Below are positions 14,409 through 22,318 of a DNA stretch of 27,301 nt, piece after piece (within the stretch, counting starts at the first letter, position 1; each line of letters begins with the position of its first letter). Origin of the DNA: Bacillota bacterium (lineage in GTDB: Bacteria > Bacillota > Clostridia > Oscillospirales > Acutalibacteraceae); the NCBI GenBank assembly GCA_023460155.1, contig JAEWRF010000206.1:1-27301 (forward strand). Reading direction: 5' to 3'. The position numbers were made by a program, and so were the translations under genes. The notes under the pieces are model-generated. The model was not told where the DNA came from, ran no database searches, and was given only the letters and a program-made list of their open reading frames with translations.

Positions 14409-15372
14409 AACACTGGTACAGGTTGAAGATCTGAAGATGTACTTTCCCGCATCCAAATCGTTTCGAAAAGCAGATCAGAAATATATCAAGGCGGTCGACC
14501 GGGTGAGTTTTTCCATCCGCAAGGGGGAAACGCTCGGGCTGGTCGGGGAATCCGGCTGCGGCAAAACCACGGTGGGACGCACGCTGCTTAAGCTGTATGA
14601 ACCGACGGGCGGAAAAATCGTTTACGACGGAACGGATATCACCCATTTTGACGACAAAGGGATGCTGCCGTACCGCAAAAAAATGCAGATGATTTTCCAG
14701 GACCCGTACACCTCTCTGGACCCGAGAAAAACCGTCGGTGAAATTCTCCGGGAACCGCTCACTCTGCACAATCTGTGCAAAGGAAAAGAAAAGGAAGATC
14801 GGATCCGGGAGCTGATCAACATGGTCGGCCTGAAAAGCGACCATATCAACCGTTACCCCCATGAGTTTTCCGGCGGGCAGAGGCAGAGAATCGGAATTGC
14901 CCGGGCGCTGGCAGTGCAGCCGGAGTTTATCGTCTGCGACGAGCCGATCTCCGCTCTGGATGTCTCCATTCAGGCGCAGGTCATCAATATCCTGGAGGAT
15001 TTTCAGAGCCAATACGGATTTACCTACCTGTTTATTTCCCACGATCTTTCCATGGTCCGCCACATCTCTCACAGCGTCGGCGTCATGTATCTCGGTCATC
15101 TGATGGAATTCGCACCGGTGGAAGAGCTGTATGAACACATGCAGCACCCCTACACCCAATCGCTTCTCTCCGCGGTTCCGGTGGCCGACCCCATCAAGGC
15201 GAAGAACAGCAAGCGAATTATTCTGGAAGGGGACGTTCCCTCGCCCATCGACCCGCCGAGCGGCTGCCCGTTCCGCACCCGATGCCCGCGGGCCACGGCT
15301 GCCTGCGCGGAATCGATCCCGGAGCTCCGGGACGTGGGCAGCGGTCATCTGGTGGCCTGTCATATGGTATAA
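14398..15372 (+). CDS. oppF: oligopeptide ABC transporter ATP-binding protein OppF
   Basis: A 324-residue ATPase with Walker A GESGCGKT (50-57), Q-loop Q101 in FQDPYTSLDP, signature FSGGQRQR (157-164), Walker B FIVCDE (177-182) and a switch histidine in FISHDLSMV. The C-terminal Cys-containing tail (GCPFRTRCPRATAAC) is the usual oligo_HPY extension. Its ribosome site GGAGG is inside the end of oppD, and the genes overlap by 11 bp. It is the partner motor subunit of OppD. The next gene, oppA, starts 53 bp downstream. Confidence 0.95.
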   Translation: MPDKTLVQVEDLKMYFPASKSFRKADQKYIKAVDRVSFSIRKGETLGLVGESGCGKTTVGRTLLKLYEPTGGKIVYDGTDITHFDDKGMLPYRKKMQMIFQDPYTSLDPRKTVGEILREPLTLHNLCKGKEKEDRIRELINMVGLKSDHINRYPHEFSGGQRQRIGIARALAVQPEFIVCDEPISALDVSIQAQVINILEDFQSQYGFTYLFISHDLSMVRHISHSVGVMYLGHLMEFAPVEELYEHMQHPYTQSLLSAVPVADPIKAKNSKRIILEGDVPSPIDPPSGCPFRTRCPRATAACAESIPELRDVGSGHLVACHMV

Positions 15373-15425
15373 ACCCCTGCGGTTTTGTATAGAAAGAACA
15401 AAAATCATTTATGGAGGGAAATATT

Positions 15426-17069
15426 ATGAAAAAGTTTAAGCAGCTCCTGTCCCTTACCCTGTGCGCGGCGGCTTTGGTAAGCACCGTGTCGGGCTGCACC
15501 GTACCAAACAGCGGAAAATCTGCCGCTCAGACGTCGGCCGGCTCGGTAAAGAAGATTTCCTATTCTCTGTCGCAGGAATGCGAAACACTGGACCCGTCTC
15601 TGAACAACTATTCCCGGTCTTCCATCGTTCTTCAGAACCTGTTCCACGGCCTGTACAAATACGGTGAGGACGGAAAAACGGCTCCTGCTCTTGCGGAGAG
15701 CTATTCGGTTGATAAAACCGGAACCGTCTATACCTTTAAACTTCGCAAAAATCTGAAATGGTCCGACGGGAGTGCCCTGACCGCCAAAGATTTTGAATAT
15801 GCCTGGAAGCGCGTACTGGACCCGAAGACAGCCTCCAAGGGCGTTTCCGACCTGTATTATCTGAAAAACGGCGAAGCTTACAACAAGGGCAAAGCAAAGG
15901 CGGAAGACGTCGGCGTCAAGGCGGTGGACGACAACACCCTTTTGGTTACTCTTCAGAATCCGACCGCGTATTTTGTTGACCTGACCAGCGCAACCACCTA
16001 TTTCCCCGTAAAGAAGGACGTCGTGGAGGCTTCTACTCCGTGGACGAAATCGGCTTCCACTTATGTCTGCGACGGACCCTTTATGCTGAAGGAAATCAAG
16101 CCGCAGGAAAAATATGTCCTTGTAAAAAATCCGAACTATGTGGATGCTGACAAGGTTAAGCTGGATGAAGTCGACATTTCGTTCATTGAGGCGCCGGAAG
16201 CAACTATGGCCGCCTACACGAACAATGAGCTGGATGTGGCAGATAATCTGAGCGCACAGTCGCTGCAGCAATACGTCGGCAGCAAAGAGCTGAAGGAAAC
16301 CAACCGGATCGGCACCTATTACCTTGATTTCAACTGCGCGCATAAGGCCTTTTCCGATCCCCGCGTACGCAAGGCTCTTGCCATGACCATCGACCGGAAA
16401 ACCCTGATTAAGAACATCATGCAGAGCGATGAAAAGCCCGCTTACGGTTTTGTCCCCTACGGCATTCCGCTCGCAACCGATACCTCCAAGGATTTCCGCC
16501 AAGCGACGGGCGACCTGTTCACCGAAGATACCGCCGCGGCGAAGAAGCTCCTTGCCGACGCGGGCTATCCCGACGGCAAAGGCTTCCCCACCTTTACTTA
16601 TATCACCTTCAACAGCGCAAGCGACATCGATATTGCGCAGGCCCTCCAGAGCATGTGGAAAAAGAATCTGGGAATCAACATGAAGATTACCACTTATGAA
16701 TCCAAGGTCTATTGGGACGAACAGGCCAAAGGTAATTTTGATATTTCCAGAGACGGCTGGACCGGCGACTTCCTGGATCCTATGACCAACCTGGATCTGT
16801 TTACCAAAGCCAAAACCGACGACGACTGCCGCTGGACCGGAGCTCAGGCCGACCAGTACGACGACCTTTTAAAGGCCAATCAGGCGAGCGCTGACCAGAA
16901 GCTCAGAATGGATAATTTCCAGAAGGCTGAAAAAATTCTGATGGACGACATGCCGATTATCCCCGTGTATTTCATGCAGTCGAAATACCTTGTAAAACCG
17001 CGTGTCACCGGCGTTACGAAGAACGTGATCGGACATACGCTTTTTGAGTACGCAAGCGTAACCGGCTGA
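15426..17069 (+). CDS. oppA: oligopeptide-binding lipoprotein OppA (SBP_bac_5)
   Basis: A 547-residue precursor with a lipoprotein signal peptide: MKKFKQLLSLTL, a hydrophobic core and the lipobox VSGC, lipidated at C24. The mature protein shows the class II peptide-binding signature: QECETLDPSLNN, LFHGLYKY, LRKNLKWSDG and ALTAKDFEYAWKRVLDP. The ATG at 15426 has GGAGG 8 bp upstream; the ATG at 15411 overlaps that site and is rejected. The protein should sit outside the membrane and deliver peptides to OppBCDF. Unlike many operons where oppA is first, here it is last, 53 bp after oppF, and no separate promoter is obvious. A terminator follows. Confidence 0.94.
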   Translation: MKKFKQLLSLTLCAAALVSTVSGCTVPNSGKSAAQTSAGSVKKISYSLSQECETLDPSLNNYSRSSIVLQNLFHGLYKYGEDGKTAPALAESYSVDKTGTVYTFKLRKNLKWSDGSALTAKDFEYAWKRVLDPKTASKGVSDLYYLKNGEAYNKGKAKAEDVGVKAVDDNTLLVTLQNPTAYFVDLTSATTYFPVKKDVVEASTPWTKSASTYVCDGPFMLKEIKPQEKYVLVKNPNYVDADKVKLDEVDISFIEAPEATMAAYTNNELDVADNLSAQSLQQYVGSKELKETNRIGTYYLDFNCAHKAFSDPRVRKALAMTIDRKTLIKNIMQSDEKPAYGFVPYGIPLATDTSKDFRQATGDLFTEDTAAAKKLLADAGYPDGKGFPTFTYITFNSASDIDIAQALQSMWKKNLGINMKITTYESKVYWDEQAKGNFDISRDGWTGDFLDPMTNLDLFTKAKTDDDCRWTGAQADQYDDLLKANQASADQKLRMDNFQKAEKILMDDMPIIPVYFMQSKYLVKPRVTGVTKNVIGHTLFEYASVTG

Positions 17070-17080
17070 CAGAAAGCCCC

Positions 17081-17113
17081 AAAAATGCCGCTCTGAAAAA
17101 GAGCGGCATTTTT
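17081..17113 (+). terminator. intrinsic terminator of the opp operon
   Basis: AAAAATGCCGCTCT and AGAGCGGCATTTTT form a perfect 14-bp stem with a 5-base loop; the 3' arm supplies the U-rich tail. It starts 11 bp after the oppA stop and is likely to reduce, but perhaps not abolish, transcription into the serine hydrolase gene. Confidence 0.9.
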
Positions 17114-17152
17114 CTTGCAGCAGACCCGTATTGCGAAAGAGAGGAACAAATT

Positions 17153-18013
17153 ATGTTGAACCCCAATTACACGCTTGAAAAAAGGATTCAGGCGGAAACG
17201 GTAAGCTTCAGCGGAGAATTCGGCGTTTACGCAAACGACCTGCGGGGAAACGTCGTCGAAGTCCGTGCGGACGAGCCCTTTGAAACGGCAAGCTGTATCA
17301 AGGCTTTTATTCTTGCCGATCTTTACCTGCAGGCGGCCGCAGGTGAAAAAAGCCTTTCCGACCGGCTGACCTATACGGCGGAAAATCAGATTGACGGCAG
17401 CGGAATCCTTCAGTCTCTTGAGGTTGGCACGGAACTGAGCGTGAAAAATCTTGCCACCCTGATGATTATCGTAAGTGACAATATCGCCACCAATATTCTG
17501 ATTGATTACCTCGGGCTCAGCCATATCAACGATACCATCCGAGGCCTTGGCCTGACCCGGACCGAGCTTTTCAACAAAATTGACTTTGAACGGTACGACC
17601 GTCTGGGAACGACAACTCCGCGCGAATACGGAAGCCTGTTCGAGCGAATCTGCGGGCGGGAATTAATCAGCCCCGGCGCATCGGACGAGATGCTGAGCAT
17701 CTTCCGGAAACAGCACTATAACAGCATGCTGGTGCGGGATTTTCCGCAGGATTCCCTTGATTCCGAGAATTCCGGCGACGGAAACCTGATTCAAACGGCC
17801 TCGAAAAGCGGCAGCATGGATGCCTGTCGGAACGACGGCGGAATCATCACCACGCCCTACGGCAGTTATGTCGCCGTGCTGTTCACAAAAAAATTTCACG
17901 ACCCGCTTTACTACCCGGATCATGAATCCACCCGTTTCGGCGCGAAAGTAAGCCGGCTGCTTCTGGACCAGTATCTCGCCCTGGAGGGCCGGTTCGCCTT
18001 CCGCGCGGAGTAA
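17153..18013 (+). CDS. class A beta-lactamase-fold serine hydrolase (cytoplasmic, non-classical)
   Basis: A 286-residue protein of the Beta-lactamase2 type. It has the nucleophile tetrad SCIK (S47, K50), an SDN motif (108-110, VSDNIATN) and KSG (218-220) in place of KTG. The fold elements around them match class A enzymes, including NLATLMIIVSDN. The omega-loop region (about 136-156, ending LGTTTP) has no clear ExxLN, so the deacylating glutamate of true beta-lactamases appears missing. There is no signal peptide, which also argues against antibiotic resistance. GAGAGG lies before the ATG. It stands 84 bp behind oppA, past a terminator. A role as peptidase or amidase on imported peptides is plausible from context only. 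Confidence 0.85.
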   Translation: MLNPNYTLEKRIQAETVSFSGEFGVYANDLRGNVVEVRADEPFETASCIKAFILADLYLQAAAGEKSLSDRLTYTAENQIDGSGILQSLEVGTELSVKNLATLMIIVSDNIATNILIDYLGLSHINDTIRGLGLTRTELFNKIDFERYDRLGTTTPREYGSLFERICGRELISPGASDEMLSIFRKQHYNSMLVRDFPQDSLDSENSGDGNLIQTASKSGSMDACRNDGGIITTPYGSYVAVLFTKKFHDPLYYPDHESTRFGAKVSRLLLDQYLALEGRFAFRAE

Positions 18014-18020
18014 TACATTA

Positions 18021-18062
18021 AAAGCGGCCCGGAGGTGCCATAAGGCATCTCCGGGCCGCTTT
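18021..18062. terminator. terminator between convergent genes
   Basis: A 19-bp stem (18021-18039 with 18044-18062, one G-T wobble) around the loop ATAA, arms starting AAAGCGGCCCGGAG. Short T runs occur on both sides (CTTTCTG forward, CTTTTAATG on the minus strand). It lies between the serine hydrolase stop and the leftward operon's last gene, and probably serves both. Confidence 0.75.
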
Positions 18063-18088
18063 CTGTCGGACCCTGCGAGGGAAGAATT

Positions 18089-18370
18089 CTATTCGGTCTT
18101 ATCCTTCGGAGCAATTTCTTCCGCATCCGGCGTTTTATCCGTCTTCAGGGAACGAAGATTCAAAATAATAAAGGCGATTCCGGCAATGCAGAAAATGCCC
18201 GCGGCAATGCCCAGCAGAACGACATTGTCCTTAGCCTGACCGCTGTAAATTCCGGAACCGAGGTTCCACGCGAGATAAATCAGATACCCGCCCAAAATGA
18301 TTTTAATCGAATACCAGTTCCTGCGCTGCTTCAGCGTCGGTTTTCCGGTTTTCTTCCCGGGCTTTTCCAT
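18089..18370 (-). CDS. small two-transmembrane protein of unknown function
   Basis: A 93-residue protein I do not recognise. A basic N-terminus (EKPGKKTGKPTLKQRRNW) precedes two hydrophobic segments, about residues 20-42 and 50-72, and a charged, lysine/glutamate-rich C-terminal tail. This predicts a small hairpin membrane protein. The ATG at 18370 is chosen because GAGGCGG stands just upstream and overlaps the kinase stop codon; the open frame extends further upstream but only as an out-of-frame shadow of the kinase gene. It is the last gene of the leftward sugar operon, 10 bp after the kinase, before the shared terminator. Being co-transcribed does not prove a role in sugar metabolism. Confidence 0.7.
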   Translation of the reverse strand: MEKPGKKTGKPTLKQRRNWYSIKIILGGYLIYLAWNLGSGIYSGQAKDNVVLLGIAAGIFCIAGIAFIILNLRSLKTDKTPDAEEIAPKDKTE

Positions 18371-18380
18371 AGAATCCGCC

Positions 18381-19040
18381 TCATGTCTTTCTTTCATAGT
18401 CGATGATCCGGCCGATGATCTCCTCGAAATCGATCGCGGAAAAATCCGTGACATCAACGGGAATCCGCAGGCCGAGATTAACATCATAGTCCTTCCCCGC
18501 GATTCCGGCACAGAACTCCTCAAAAGAAACGTTGGTATCCGGCAGTGCCTTCAGCAGATCCGGCGTAAAGGTTTCCCTGTGGTAACAGTCCAGCAAATGC
18601 CCGGGATGGCGGGAGCCGTCGTGGTCGCGCCTGCATCCGCGTTCGTAAACCGTATGAAGGTCCGCGTGCAGGAAAAGCGTAACCGCCTGATAGCCGTATT
18701 CCTCGATCAGTTCCTGAAGCTTCGGCCGATGCCGCTGATAAAAAGGATACTCAATCAGGATGGTCTTATTCTCCCACATCTGCTTCTGGATTGTCAAATA
18801 AAATTCTTCCAGTCCCCAGGCGTTCAGGCGATCCTTCTGGGCGTTGTTGTCAAAGCCGAAGCGATCCCAGTTCTTTTCCTTGACCGCGTCGTAGCTGATC
18901 ACGCTGACGCCCGAAAGGTGCGCGAGCAGGCGCCGCGTCAGACCGGTTTTCCCCGTACCGGGGCCGCCGGTCATGATCAAAAGGGTTTTCGCTTCCGGCA
19001 GACGGAAGACAGGGCTGGAAGGTTCAGGCCTTTCCGACAC
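18381..19040 (-). CDS. P-loop NTPase/kinase (AAA_33-like)
   Basis: A 219-residue protein with Walker A TGGPGTGKT (24-32) directly after a hydrophobic beta-strand (KTLLIM). A second acidic strand, TILIEYPF, and a run of basic residues (ERGCRRDHDG) suggest a lid region. It resembles small-molecule kinases of the AAA_33/zeta-like group, which phosphorylate sugars, nucleosides or antibiotics. The start is GTG at 19040, lying inside the end of the aldolase gene (17-bp overlap), with GGAGG 9 bp upstream, so translation is coupled. No antitoxin gene is adjacent, so a zeta-toxin role is unlikely. It may supply a second phosphorylation step in the operon's pathway; the substrate is unknown. Confidence 0.72.
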   Translation of the reverse strand: MSERPEPSSPVFRLPEAKTLLIMTGGPGTGKTGLTRRLLAHLSGVSVISYDAVKEKNWDRFGFDNNAQKDRLNAWGLEEFYLTIQKQMWENKTILIEYPFYQRHRPKLQELIEEYGYQAVTLFLHADLHTVYERGCRRDHDGSRHPGHLLDCYHRETFTPDLLKALPDTNVSFEEFCAGIAGKDYDVNLGLRIPVDVTDFSAIDFEEIIGRIIDYERKT

Positions 19041-19866
19041 TGCCGACGACCTCCATCTTCTGCATCACGTACTGTTTGACCAGCTCACGCCCGGCGGCGC
19101 CGTATTTTTTGGGATCGAACGCATCCGGATTCTCAGCGAGGAACTTCCGTACGCCGTTCGTATAGGCAATGCGAAGGTCGGTTGCGTAATTCACCTTGCA
19201 GATGCCGCGGCTGACGCAGTCGCGCACCTGATCGTCCGGCACGCCGGAGGTTCCGTGCAGCACCAGCGGAATGTCCACAATGGCGCGGATTTCCGAAAGG
19301 CGTTCGACGTCCAGCTTGGGGGTGCCCTTGTAGATGCCGTGTGCCGTTCCGATGGCCACAGCCAGAGAATTCATGCCGCAGCCTTCCACAAATTTCTTCG
19401 CGTCGGCAGGCTCGGTGTAAACCGGTTTGCCGGACATGCCGTCTTCCTTGCCGCCGATGGTGCCGATTTCGGCCTCGACGGGAATGCCGGAGGGGCTGCA
19501 GGCCGCCACAACGGATTTGGTCAGGGCGATGTTGTCCTCCAGCGACAGCTTGGAACCGTCGATCATAATGGAGGTATAACCAGCGCGAAGCGCCTGCATC
19601 GCAAGCTCAAAGCTGCTGCCGTGATCCAGATGCATAACGACGGGGACACTGGCCCGGGCAGCAGCCGTCGCGACATTTGCGAGGTAGTAATCAAGGCCGG
19701 CGTATTTTACGGTTGAGGGAGTGGTCTGCATGATGACGGGCGAATGCGTTTCTTCCGCAGCCGCCAGAACAGCCTGCACCATTTCCATATTTTCCACATT
19801 GAAAGCGCCGATGGCGTAATGGCCCTCCTGGGCCTTTTTCATGATTTCACACGTTGTAACAAGCAT
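19024..19866 (-). CDS. class II (zinc) ketose-bisphosphate aldolase, GatY/KbaY/FbaA type
   Basis: A 280-residue enzyme. It has the catalytic/metal pair D81-H82 in VVMHLDHGSS, the IMIDGS strand (100-105), EAEIGTIGGKEDG (131-143), the zinc ligands H176 in GTAHGIY and H204 in LHGTSGVP, and the phosphate-site NYATD (226-230). Length and motifs match tagatose- or fructose-bisphosphate aldolases, which split ketose bisphosphates to dihydroxyacetone phosphate and an aldehyde. AGGAATACA precedes the ATG. It is downstream of D-lyxose isomerase and overlaps the P-loop kinase start. A second, related aldolase lies at the right end of the window. Which ketose is used cannot be told from these motifs. Confidence 0.92.
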   Translation of the reverse strand: MLVTTCEIMKKAQEGHYAIGAFNVENMEMVQAVLAAAEETHSPVIMQTTPSTVKYAGLDYYLANVATAAARASVPVVMHLDHGSSFELAMQALRAGYTSIMIDGSKLSLEDNIALTKSVVAACSPSGIPVEAEIGTIGGKEDGMSGKPVYTEPADAKKFVEGCGMNSLAVAIGTAHGIYKGTPKLDVERLSEIRAIVDIPLVLHGTSGVPDDQVRDCVSRGICKVNYATDLRIAYTNGVRKFLAENPDAFDPKKYGAAGRELVKQYVMQKMEVVGSVGKA

Positions 19867-19935
19867 TGTATTCCTGCCTTTCTTCGAGTCCAGTCATTTC
19901 AAAACTGATTCCGGACCGGCCGACCTGTGCGGACC

Positions 19936-19960
19936 GATCCGGAACCATTCTTTCCGGATC
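19936..19960 (-). ncRNA. short hairpin between lyxose isomerase and aldolase genes
   Basis: GATCCGGAA (19936-19944) and TTCCGGATC (19952-19960) are perfect 9-bp arms with a 7-base loop in the 104-bp gap. No T run follows on the minus strand, so it is more likely an RNA processing or stability element than a terminator. Confidence 0.5.
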
Positions 19961-19970
19961 CGCGGACAAA

Positions 19971-20648
19971 TCAGTCCTTTGCGGCCGGGTATTCGTTGCA
20001 GAGGAGGCGGTACGGGGCTTCGTCTTCCTCAATGGAGGGGAAGCGGGCCGGCATATCCAGAAAACGGTTGTCCGTATTGTCGTCGTTGCACTGAGAAACC
20101 TCGCCGATGAGGGACGGGGCCTCAATCACCGTGAACTCATGATAGTAGTACGGATACAGGGAAAGAGATTCACCTGGGCAAAGCGTGATTTCGGAGCCCG
20201 CGGGAACCATGTAGCGGCGGCCGTCCTTGCAGATTTCCACGTCGGTGTCGGCCAGCTTCTCGTCTTTGGTTGCGTTCCAGAGGCGGAAAACCAGTTTCCC
20301 GCCGCCGCGGTTGATGATGTCCTCCATCTTGTTCCAGTGGAAGTGGTTCGGGGAAACCTGGCCCGGACGCAGATACATGATCTTTTCGGCGTAGGACTTG
20401 GTGTATTTATCGTTGTGAACGTTTCCGTTCCGAAGGGTAATCAGCGCGAGGCCGATCTTGCCGTAATCGCCGAGGCCGTAATCCGTGATATCCCAGCCGA
20501 GCATGTTGTCGCGGATTTCGTCGTACTCGTGGCCCTTATTCTGCCATTCCTCCGGAGTCCAGCCAAGGAACCCGGGAAGCGCGAACCGATACTCTTTGAG
20601 CATTGCTTCGAATTCTTTGATGATGGAATTAATGTCTGATCTTTTCAT
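19971..20648 (-). CDS. D-lyxose isomerase (D-lyxose ketol-isomerase family)
   Basis: A 225-residue cupin enzyme. It begins MKRSDINSIIKEFEAM and has the family-typical GWDITDYGLG (51-60). Metal ligands are expected at H102 and H104 in NHFHWNKMED, E109, and H170 in YPYYYHEF; all are present. Members (B. subtilis YdaE, E. coli Z5688 type) interconvert D-lyxose and D-xylulose, and often D-mannose and D-fructose. Length equals the family norm. AGAGAGGA precedes the ATG, and the gene starts 23 bp after the DUF4432 gene. It offers the aldose-to-ketose entry step for the operon. The in vivo sugar is not certain, since the family is promiscuous. Confidence 0.9.
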   Translation of the reverse strand: MKRSDINSIIKEFEAMLKEYRFALPGFLGWTPEEWQNKGHEYDEIRDNMLGWDITDYGLGDYGKIGLALITLRNGNVHNDKYTKSYAEKIMYLRPGQVSPNHFHWNKMEDIINRGGGKLVFRLWNATKDEKLADTDVEICKDGRRYMVPAGSEITLCPGESLSLYPYYYHEFTVIEAPSLIGEVSQCNDDNTDNRFLDMPARFPSIEEDEAPYRLLCNEYPAAKD

Positions 20649-20671
20649 CTTATTATATCCTCTCTTTCATT

Positions 20672-21724
20672 TTAGCCCGGGAATTTCCGTTCGAAGGCCT
20701 CTTTCGCCTCGCGGATTTCCTCCGGACCGTCAAGCACGGTAAATTTTAAGACGTTTGTTTCTGTTTGGAACGGGGCAATGGTGTGCAGGCTGCCGTTCTC
20801 CACGTGGTAGGGCTGACCGTAAACGCTGGAATTCGAGGGCTCCAGCCCGATGACATAGTCGCCGGATGCGGTTGATTTCCACTCCATAAAGTACGGCAGG
20901 TTCTTTTTGTTGAATTCCAGCTTCAGGCCGAGGCCGAGCGGCTCGTTCAGCACGCAGATCGTCGCGCCGCCGTCCGGATCGTACTTCAGGCTGTGGATGA
21001 AAACATACTCCGGCTCGTTGTCCTTCGGCGCGCCCATGCGGTCGTACTCCGCCTCATGGCCCTTTCCGTCGGAATCGCGCGCCGTAACCTTCGTGGTCGG
21101 AATTAGCAGGCGTGTATTCTCATCCAGAAAGGGGTAGCCCATATTGATGTGGTACAGCAGCATCAGGGGTTCGTTCCGGAAGGACTGGTTTTCAATCTCA
21201 TCGGTTACCGTTACGGATTTTTCTCCGAGCTTTGTCGAAATGCTGCGGCGGAGGATCATGTTGGAACCGAAGAGCGCGGCTTCGCGGATTTCTCCGCTGA
21301 CCTTCATTACATAATCGCCGTCTTCCCAGCGGGCGTCGGCGCTCAGGTGCTCGGCCGGCGTAGTGCGGGCGCGGCCGTGCATCGGGTAGTCGACGCCGTT
21401 GATGCTGCACGGCGCACAGATATTATCCATCCCGGAGGTAAAAAACAGGCCGCCCATAATGCTGTAGATTGCTTCCTGCCCATTGGTGTCGTACTGATTG
21501 CGGCCCTGAAGGCCGGGCTTCGACAGGAAATTGATGTTGATGCCGCCGTAGGAGAATTCCGAAACATCCAGACATTTGTCCGCCATGATGCGCATCGACA
21601 GTTTCCCGTTTTTGACATCGTAGGCCTTTAACCCGGAAGAACGGCCTTCCGCATAGGTAACCGGCCGCACATAGGCGACCTGCTGCAGGCTGCCCACATG
21701 CTGAAAAAGTTCCTGTTTGTTCAT
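20672..21724 (-). CDS. DUF4432 family, galactose-mutarotase-like sugar-binding protein
   Basis: A 350-residue protein of the aldose 1-epimerase-like (beta-sandwich) superfamily. Visible family features include RIMADKCLDVSEF (45-57), GGLFFTSGMDN (91-101), an MHGRA motif in the middle (YPMHGRART) and EPSNSSVYGQ near the C-terminus. DUF4432 proteins sit in many sugar operons, but their precise reaction is not firmly known to me; binding and anomer conversion of a sugar or sugar phosphate is expected. AAGGAGCG stands before the ATG. The gene is 13 bp after the HxlB-like gene and 23 bp before D-lyxose isomerase, so the three should be made together. Confidence 0.85.
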   Translation of the reverse strand: MNKQELFQHVGSLQQVAYVRPVTYAEGRSSGLKAYDVKNGKLSMRIMADKCLDVSEFSYGGININFLSKPGLQGRNQYDTNGQEAIYSIMGGLFFTSGMDNICAPCSINGVDYPMHGRARTTPAEHLSADARWEDGDYVMKVSGEIREAALFGSNMILRRSISTKLGEKSVTVTDEIENQSFRNEPLMLLYHINMGYPFLDENTRLLIPTTKVTARDSDGKGHEAEYDRMGAPKDNEPEYVFIHSLKYDPDGGATICVLNEPLGLGLKLEFNKKNLPYFMEWKSTASGDYVIGLEPSNSSVYGQPYHVENGSLHTIAPFQTETNVLKFTVLDGPEEIREAKEAFERKFPG

Positions 21725-21737
21725 CGCTTGGCGCTCC

Positions 21738-22316
21738 TTATTCCATGTTGGCGTGGTACTGCCACAGACTCTTCATGTCGAGGTGCTTTTCCTCGATGAT
21801 CAGTTTGGCGAGAATATCGCCGAGGAGCAGCAGGGACTGCTCAAACAGGGAAGTCATCGGCTGGCAGGAATCGATTTCGTCTTCCAGATAAAGCTTGGTG
21901 CGCACCGGAATGCGAACCATATAATCACAGATATTTTTCATTTCGCTTTCGGGGTTGGAACCGATGTGAACAATTTTGCAGTCCACGGCGGTGCGCGCCT
22001 TTTTCGCGATGCCCAGCGGAAACAGCGAGCCGCCGGAGCCGGAGCCGACAATGAGCAGGTCCCCTTTGTTCAGGTGGGGCTCCGTGATTTCACCGACATA
22101 ATGAGCCTTGATTCCCAGATGCGCCAGCCGCTTGCAGACGCTCTGCAGGGACAGCATCACCCGGCCGACGCCGACAAAGAAAACCTGGTCGGCCTCGAGT
22201 ATATCGTTCTTTAACCGTTCCAGCGAAGACGGATCAATTCGGCTCAGAGTGCGCTGCAGTTCTTCCAGAACCGCGCCGCTGGCTTCGGCGTAAGACTTCG
22301 CGAATTCGTTTTGCAT
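21738..22316 (-). CDS. 6-phospho-3-hexuloisomerase-like SIS protein (HxlB type)
   Basis: A 192-residue SIS-domain protein. It has FVGVGRVMLS (47-56), HLGIKAHYVGE (66-76), the phosphosugar-binding GSGSGGS (91-97) and the diagnostic QPMTSLFEQ (152-160), which in HxlB enzymes includes the catalytic glutamate (E159 here). HxlB converts arabino-3-hexulose 6-phosphate to fructose 6-phosphate. In most HxlB proteins the second glycine loop reads GTGRSG; here it is GVGRVM. The gene starts 2 bp after the epimerase-family gene. No hexulose-phosphate synthase (HxlA) with a canonical sequence is adjacent, so this is unlikely to be formaldehyde fixation and more likely moves a keto group in a rare ketose phosphate. 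Confidence 0.88.
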   Translation of the reverse strand: MQNEFAKSYAEASGAVLEELQRTLSRIDPSSLERLKNDILEADQVFFVGVGRVMLSLQSVCKRLAHLGIKAHYVGEITEPHLNKGDLLIVGSGSGGSLFPLGIAKKARTAVDCKIVHIGSNPESEMKNICDYMVRIPVRTKLYLEDEIDSCQPMTSLFEQSLLLLGDILAKLIIEEKHLDMKSLWQYHANME

Positions 22317-22318
22317 TT

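Noticed and set aside
15405..16502. A 365-codon open frame on the minus strand
   Set aside because: It is antisense to oppA and has no family features; oppA has an intact lipobox and fold.
17153..18013. An antibiotic-resistance beta-lactamase
   Set aside because: There is no export signal, the omega-loop glutamate is not evident and the third motif is KSG; context is peptide uptake.
18381..19040. Zeta-toxin-like P-loop kinase as part of a toxin-antitoxin pair
   Set aside because: No small epsilon-like antitoxin gene is adjacent; the gene overlaps a sugar aldolase and is placed as a metabolic operon member.
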